DNA of 64,000 nt from Rosa chinensis (lineage: Eukaryota; Streptophyta; Magnoliopsida; Rosales; Rosaceae). Where the stretch lies: the NCBI RefSeq assembly GCF_002994745.2, contig NC_037092.1:13879501-13943500 (forward strand). The letters run 5' to 3'. A program made the translations under genes and the position numbers. The number at the start of each line of letters is the position of its first letter. The first letter of the stretch is position 1. The notes beneath the pieces were generated by a model. It was not told the origin of the DNA. It was given only the letters and a program-made list of their open reading frames with translations, and did not search any database. This document shows, piece by piece, positions 60,085 through 64,000 of this stretch.

Positions 60085-61408
60085 AGATCGCGTGGTGCTT
60101 TTGGTGACCGCCTGCTCAGTATTTCCATAATAGCTTGTGTAACTCACAGTGGAAAATGACGTATCAGCTACTGAGTTTCCCATGTATGTGTACATTTATT
60201 CAGATTTGTATATGCAGTTTGCTTAGATACCTTCCTTCACAAGGTGTGAAAATCTTATGGAGATTGTTCTTTAATTTCATGTAATGAAATGGTCTGGCAT
60301 GTTGACTCTGAGCTGCAAGGTCTGGTATTGTTATTGCTTATTCATTAATGAGAAGCAAAGGTAATATTAAGTGGAAAGTGGAAAGTGGAAACTATGAATT
60401 TCTCTAACATAAAACGACATGATGGATATTTTTGAATTGGTAGGGCGGGGTGGTTTTTTTCAGCAAACCTATGCAGTGAAATGAATCAAGTTCCTTGAAC
60501 GAGGTCCTCTGTATCAGACCAAAAAAAGAAAGAAAGGAAAGAAAGAAGGAGGTCATCTGTAGAATATAATATAACTGAATCAAGAAATAAGGATTTTATG
60601 TTTTTTGGGACAGAAGAAGTAAGGATTTAAGATCCTTAAATTGGTTCTTGTTGGTCCACAAATTAGTTCCTGCTGAGAGATATCCGAAATGTGTGTCATT
60701 TAAGTTCTAAAAAAAGTTTTAGTAAACCCTTGAGTCGACTGCCGGGAAGACTGTAAAGGATAACCAAGGTTAACTAGAGTGAAGAAGAGGATCCGAATTC
60801 TCCAAGCATTAACAAATCTGAATCCTCTCCTAGTCTCCTTGGTGGCTTGGTTGTTAGTTGGCCTTGGTTATCCTTGGCTTCTAATATCAACCGTATTTAA
60901 GAAAACTCTTTACCAACGAATTTCTCGTTGGCAGTCGGCACATATTTGACATATTTCTCGTTGGTGATTATATCTGACGATGAATTTTCCCCGGCTAATT
61001 GTTGCTAGCTCTTCACATCCTTACAAGCCTAATACCCAGTCAATCTTCGTCTTTATCTAATCATGCTGCTGTTCGCTCTATTCTTAAATTCCTCCTCGAG
61101 TTAATTTGATTAAAGTCCAAAATCTAGACCCTCTATTGACTGTAGTCCGGATGAATTTTTCTGTTAATCGCGGTCCTATGACTCGGCTGTCATATTAGAT
61201 TTATTTCCTTTTCTATTTTGCGGATTCAAACACCTAAATTTTTTATTCCTAATATACCCTTATTTAATATCTTTTGCACAAAAAATAATAAAAATCAATA
61301 TATTAACTGTAATCCTAAATTATTGCAATATGTTTTAATATAATCTCAGCAAATTTAATATTTTGACATTAATTTATATTATCAGTTTCTTGATTGAATT
61401 CAAAAGAA
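60085..61408. other. 3' UTR and intergenic DNA
   Basis: The first ~220 bp is probably the Rab 3' UTR (ATTAATGAGAAG and AATGAAATGG near 60285-60360). The rest is AT-rich, without a recognisable gene. Confidence 0.45.
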
Positions 61409-61417
61409 AAATCTATA

Positions 61418-62791
61418 GGGGAGTGCTAGGATCACATTCAGCTGAGTGTGTGTGAGCCACATTAGGACAAGTGACGAACTCTAATAGTTTCCTGATATCA
61501 AAATAGCATAGGGAAAGCAAAACATGTCAGTTTCTTTTTTTATATAGATTATTCCCTTTTTGCCCTCAATTTTCTTTCGCATTCTCTTCCCTCCTCATAT
61601 CTGTTTCTTCCCAAACCCACGTCTTTCTCATCCCGCAGCTACGAAATGAACCCATCACGGTCATCCTGGAACCATTGCCGGGACTGCTGGTGGATCTCGC
61701 CGGTTTTGTGCAATTAAAACCACATTTCCGATGGCATTGTCATTAGAAACCACCAAGATTCGCTCCTTATGATCTTCTACACCCAAACAAAAACCAACAA
61801 CGGCAATGTTCTGAATTCAAGCATATCCTACCAAATTAAACCCATAATCTAGCAGGAAACGACTTAAAGATTCAAACTTTCTTCGATTTTACCACATTTA
61901 CGATAACAAAGACTGGGAATTTCTAAGAAAGGATGCAAAACCTGAAACGGGTTTCTCTTATACTGTTCAAACTCCGCACAGATCATGTAAAATTGTGGAA
62001 ATTTTAAACTGAATTGAGGTGAAAGGTTCGAGCTTTGATGAGTGGGAATTGTGGGTCTAGGTCTCAATCAGATACCTAAAAACAGTAAAATCCCTCGAAA
62101 CAAAAGCAATCCCTTAATTATGTTTTCACCTGAGACTCACCTCCTCCACCATTTCATAAACCAAATCCACCATATTCTACTCACCAACACTAACATCTAA
62201 CCACAAAGTTATAATTTGTTTTTCATAATAAAAAAAAAATTAACATCTCACCAATTCTGGGCACCCATTTCTCTCTGAATCAAACCATATAGATCCTCCT
62301 CTCTTTTCCCACAAAACCCATGTTATCAAATTTCAAACATACCCACTTATGAAGATCAAAGATCATAGCTTTGCTTTGGGTTTCAGTCTAGTTGCCCGAG
62401 CCCATTGGCCTCGGCAGAGGTGACGGCGATCCAGAATCGGAGGGTGCAGCCATTGATTGGATTCAACTATTTGGACTCAGTCGTCGACTGGGTGGACTCG
62501 ATCAGAGAACAAGCTATTTGAGTAGGCATGGCCACGTGGGTGAGCTTCTCCGAGGACTTGTTGGATCGATCGGAGCTATTCGCTGAGATGGTGCCAGGAC
62601 TGAGCGCTGAAGAGGTTATGAGAGTAGTTCATGATGTTGTGGAAATTGACTGAGGGTAGAAATGGAACAATATAAATTAAAAGTAGCTTTCTTAATTATT
62701 GTGTAATTTAATATTAAAAAATTGTGAGAACTCGCCACTTGTCCGAGTGTGGCTCACACACACTCACCTGAGTGTGAGCCTAGGACTCCCC
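61418..62791. mobile_element. MULE with long TIRs and 9-bp target duplication
   Basis: 1,374 bp flanked by perfect AAATCTATA (61409-61417 and 62792-62800). Terminal inverted repeats of about 60 bp: GGGGAGTGCTAGGATCACA and GTGTGTGTGAGCCACA on the left, mirrored by TGTGGCTCACACACACTC and CTAGGACTCCCC on the right. No transposase. The interior holds gene-like GC-richer sequence (62390-62650). Confidence 0.85.
62528..62653 (+). other. Short coding-like segment inside the MULE
   Basis: From an ATG near 62528 the frame reads MATWVSFSEDLLDRSELF, then AEMVPGLSAEEVMRVV, ending in a stop near 62652. The composition is protein-like and unlike the AT-rich flanks. It might be captured host sequence. Family not recognised. 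Confidence 0.3.
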
Positions 62792-62809
62792 AAATCTATA
62801 TATAATAAG

Positions 62810-63426
62810 TAGACCTGTAAATGGACCGGATTTTGATCCGGACCCGCTCCAGATCCGTGACTATTGGACGGGTTTGGATAGAAAATTTTGATCCGTTAAT
62901 GATCTGAATCCGTTAACCTATTTATTTAACGGATCAAATACAGATTTAGGTCGATCCGATCCGTTAATGATCCGGCCCGTTTTTATAATAATAAAATATT
63001 ATTTTTTATTAATATATTATTATTTTTCAAAAATATAAAATATAAAATATGAAGAATTTCTAATACAAATTTTTTGCAGAAATCTAAGGGACAGTCCACC
63101 ACCCAAGATTCTAAGAACTATTAAGAATTTTGATAACATAATTCTACTTTTGGTGATAGTTTTCATGTTGTTTTAATATTTTATTAATATCTTATAAGGT
63201 ATAATGATATAAATTTAATATTACTATTAAAATTTTAAAATATTTGAAATTATAAATGGGTCGGATTAGCGGATCTGGTATCCGTTAATCCGGCGGATAC
63301 GGATTTGGATCGAGCTACTAATGATCCGCGGGGTTAACGGAGCGGGTTTGGATCAAAATTTTTTTTTAAGTAAACAGATTTGGATTTAGGTCGATCCGAT
63401 CCAAATCCGGTCCATTTACAAGTCTA
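62810..63426. mobile_element. hAT-type element with 8-bp target duplication
   Basis: 617 bp flanked by perfect ATAATAAG (62802-62809 and 63427-63434). Inverted ends TAGACCTGTAAATGGACCGG and TAGACTTGTAAATGGACCGG. Subterminal GATCCG/CGGATC repeats on both sides. No transposase. Confidence 0.9.
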
Positions 63427-63486
63427 ATAATAAGACATTATTCTTCCTTGATCTTGCCTATTACATATTGCCTCATTCTCTTCTCA

Positions 63487-63515
63487 TTCTTCTTCTTCTT
63501 CTTCTTCTTCTTCTT
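63487..63515. repeat. (CTT)n microsatellite
   Basis: TTC/CTT trinucleotide run between the hAT element and the MITE at 63573. Confidence 0.8.
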
Positions 63516-63572
63516 TCTCTCATCTCCTATCAGTATTGTCTCGTCTTTCTTATCACCACCATTGTGGTATTA

Positions 63573-63964
63573 GGATTAAATTTTGCTTACTACCTTGTAC
63601 TTTCAAGGGTTTATCAGTTCAGTCCCTGCACTAATTTAATCAGAAAAGACCTTGCACTCTCCAATTTCATCAAATCGATCCAATCCATCACTATTTCGTC
63701 AATTTTCGCTGTTAAATGCTGACGTGGGACCTTCTCACAGGGAAAATTCCCAAACTACCCATCGCTAGGCAGCCCGCCGACGCGTCAGTGTTGTGAATGC
63801 AGATGGGTAGTTTGGAAATTTTTCCTTAAAATTGACGAAGTGGTGATAGATTGGATCGATTTGATGAAATTGGAGAGTGCAAGAACTTTTCTGATTAAAT
63901 TAGAAGTGCAGGGACTGAACTGGTGAACCCTTGAAGGTATAGGGTAGTAAGCAGAATTTAGTCC
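63573..63964. mobile_element. Long-armed foldback MITE
   Basis: 392 bp with inverted arms of about 150 bp: GGATTAAATTTTGCTTACTA and TCAAATCGATCCAATC on the left are mirrored on the right by GTAAGCAGAATTTAGTCC and GATTGGATCGATTTGATG. Flanked by TATTA on both sides. Transcribed, it would form a strong hairpin. Confidence 0.8.
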
Positions 63965-64000
63965 TATTATTATTCCATATGTGTGTGTGTACTGAAATTG

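Overview
The window is nuclear DNA from a flowering plant, almost certainly a eudicot. The signs are multi-exon genes with GT-AG introns, plant-specific gene families (trihelix factor, RHD3/SEY1 GTPases, RABF2-type Rab), AT-rich intergenic DNA, and dense plant transposons (Ty1/copia, Helitrons, hAT, MULE, PIF/Harbinger-like elements, an endogenous pararetrovirus). Repeat style suggests Rosaceae, but that is impression only; the sequence alone does not fix the genus.

Three intact protein genes are visible. (1) An RHD3/SEY1-like ER-shaping GTPase on the minus strand (34644-41030): 22 exons that splice in frame to 831 aa. (2) A two-exon trihelix transcription factor on the plus strand (47392-48908). 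(3) A RABF2 (Rab5-type) GTPase on the plus strand (56782-60084): 7 exons, 200 aa, di-cysteine prenylation tail.

The left 25 kb is the wreck of a second RHD3-like gene on the minus strand (9861-24631). Its exons 1-10 are all still open and in phase. Exons 6-8 are present twice through a near-identical 1.15-kb tandem duplication. Exons 11-21 are gone. Intron 3 has swollen to about 8.9 kb with nested transposons, a profilin pseudo-exon and a LINE-like retroposon. Its 3' end is different in origin: positions 1799-10338 are a recent (~95% identical by eye) copy of the 3' end and downstream flank of the intact gene (33366-35357). That copy was later interrupted by a 5.7-kb copia element and a 1.0-kb hAT-like element, and the intact-gene side preserves the empty sites.

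From 25.6 to 33.05 kb lies a chain of about eleven palindromic, non-coding elements of two kinds plus one truncated, frameshifted pararetrovirus. Almost every junction is a (TA)n tract.

The right half is ordinary intergenic DNA around the trihelix and Rab genes, with well-bounded elements: hAT-type MITEs with 8-bp target duplications, a MULE with a 9-bp duplication, a PIF/Harbinger-like element carrying a broken ABCB-transporter fragment, and a CAATAA-rich element family with an internal 0.8-kb tandem duplication. I saw no tRNA, rRNA or CRISPR. No wholly new system is proven. The best leads are the TA-linked element chain, the chimeric truncated RHD3 paralog, and the captured exons inside DNA transposons.
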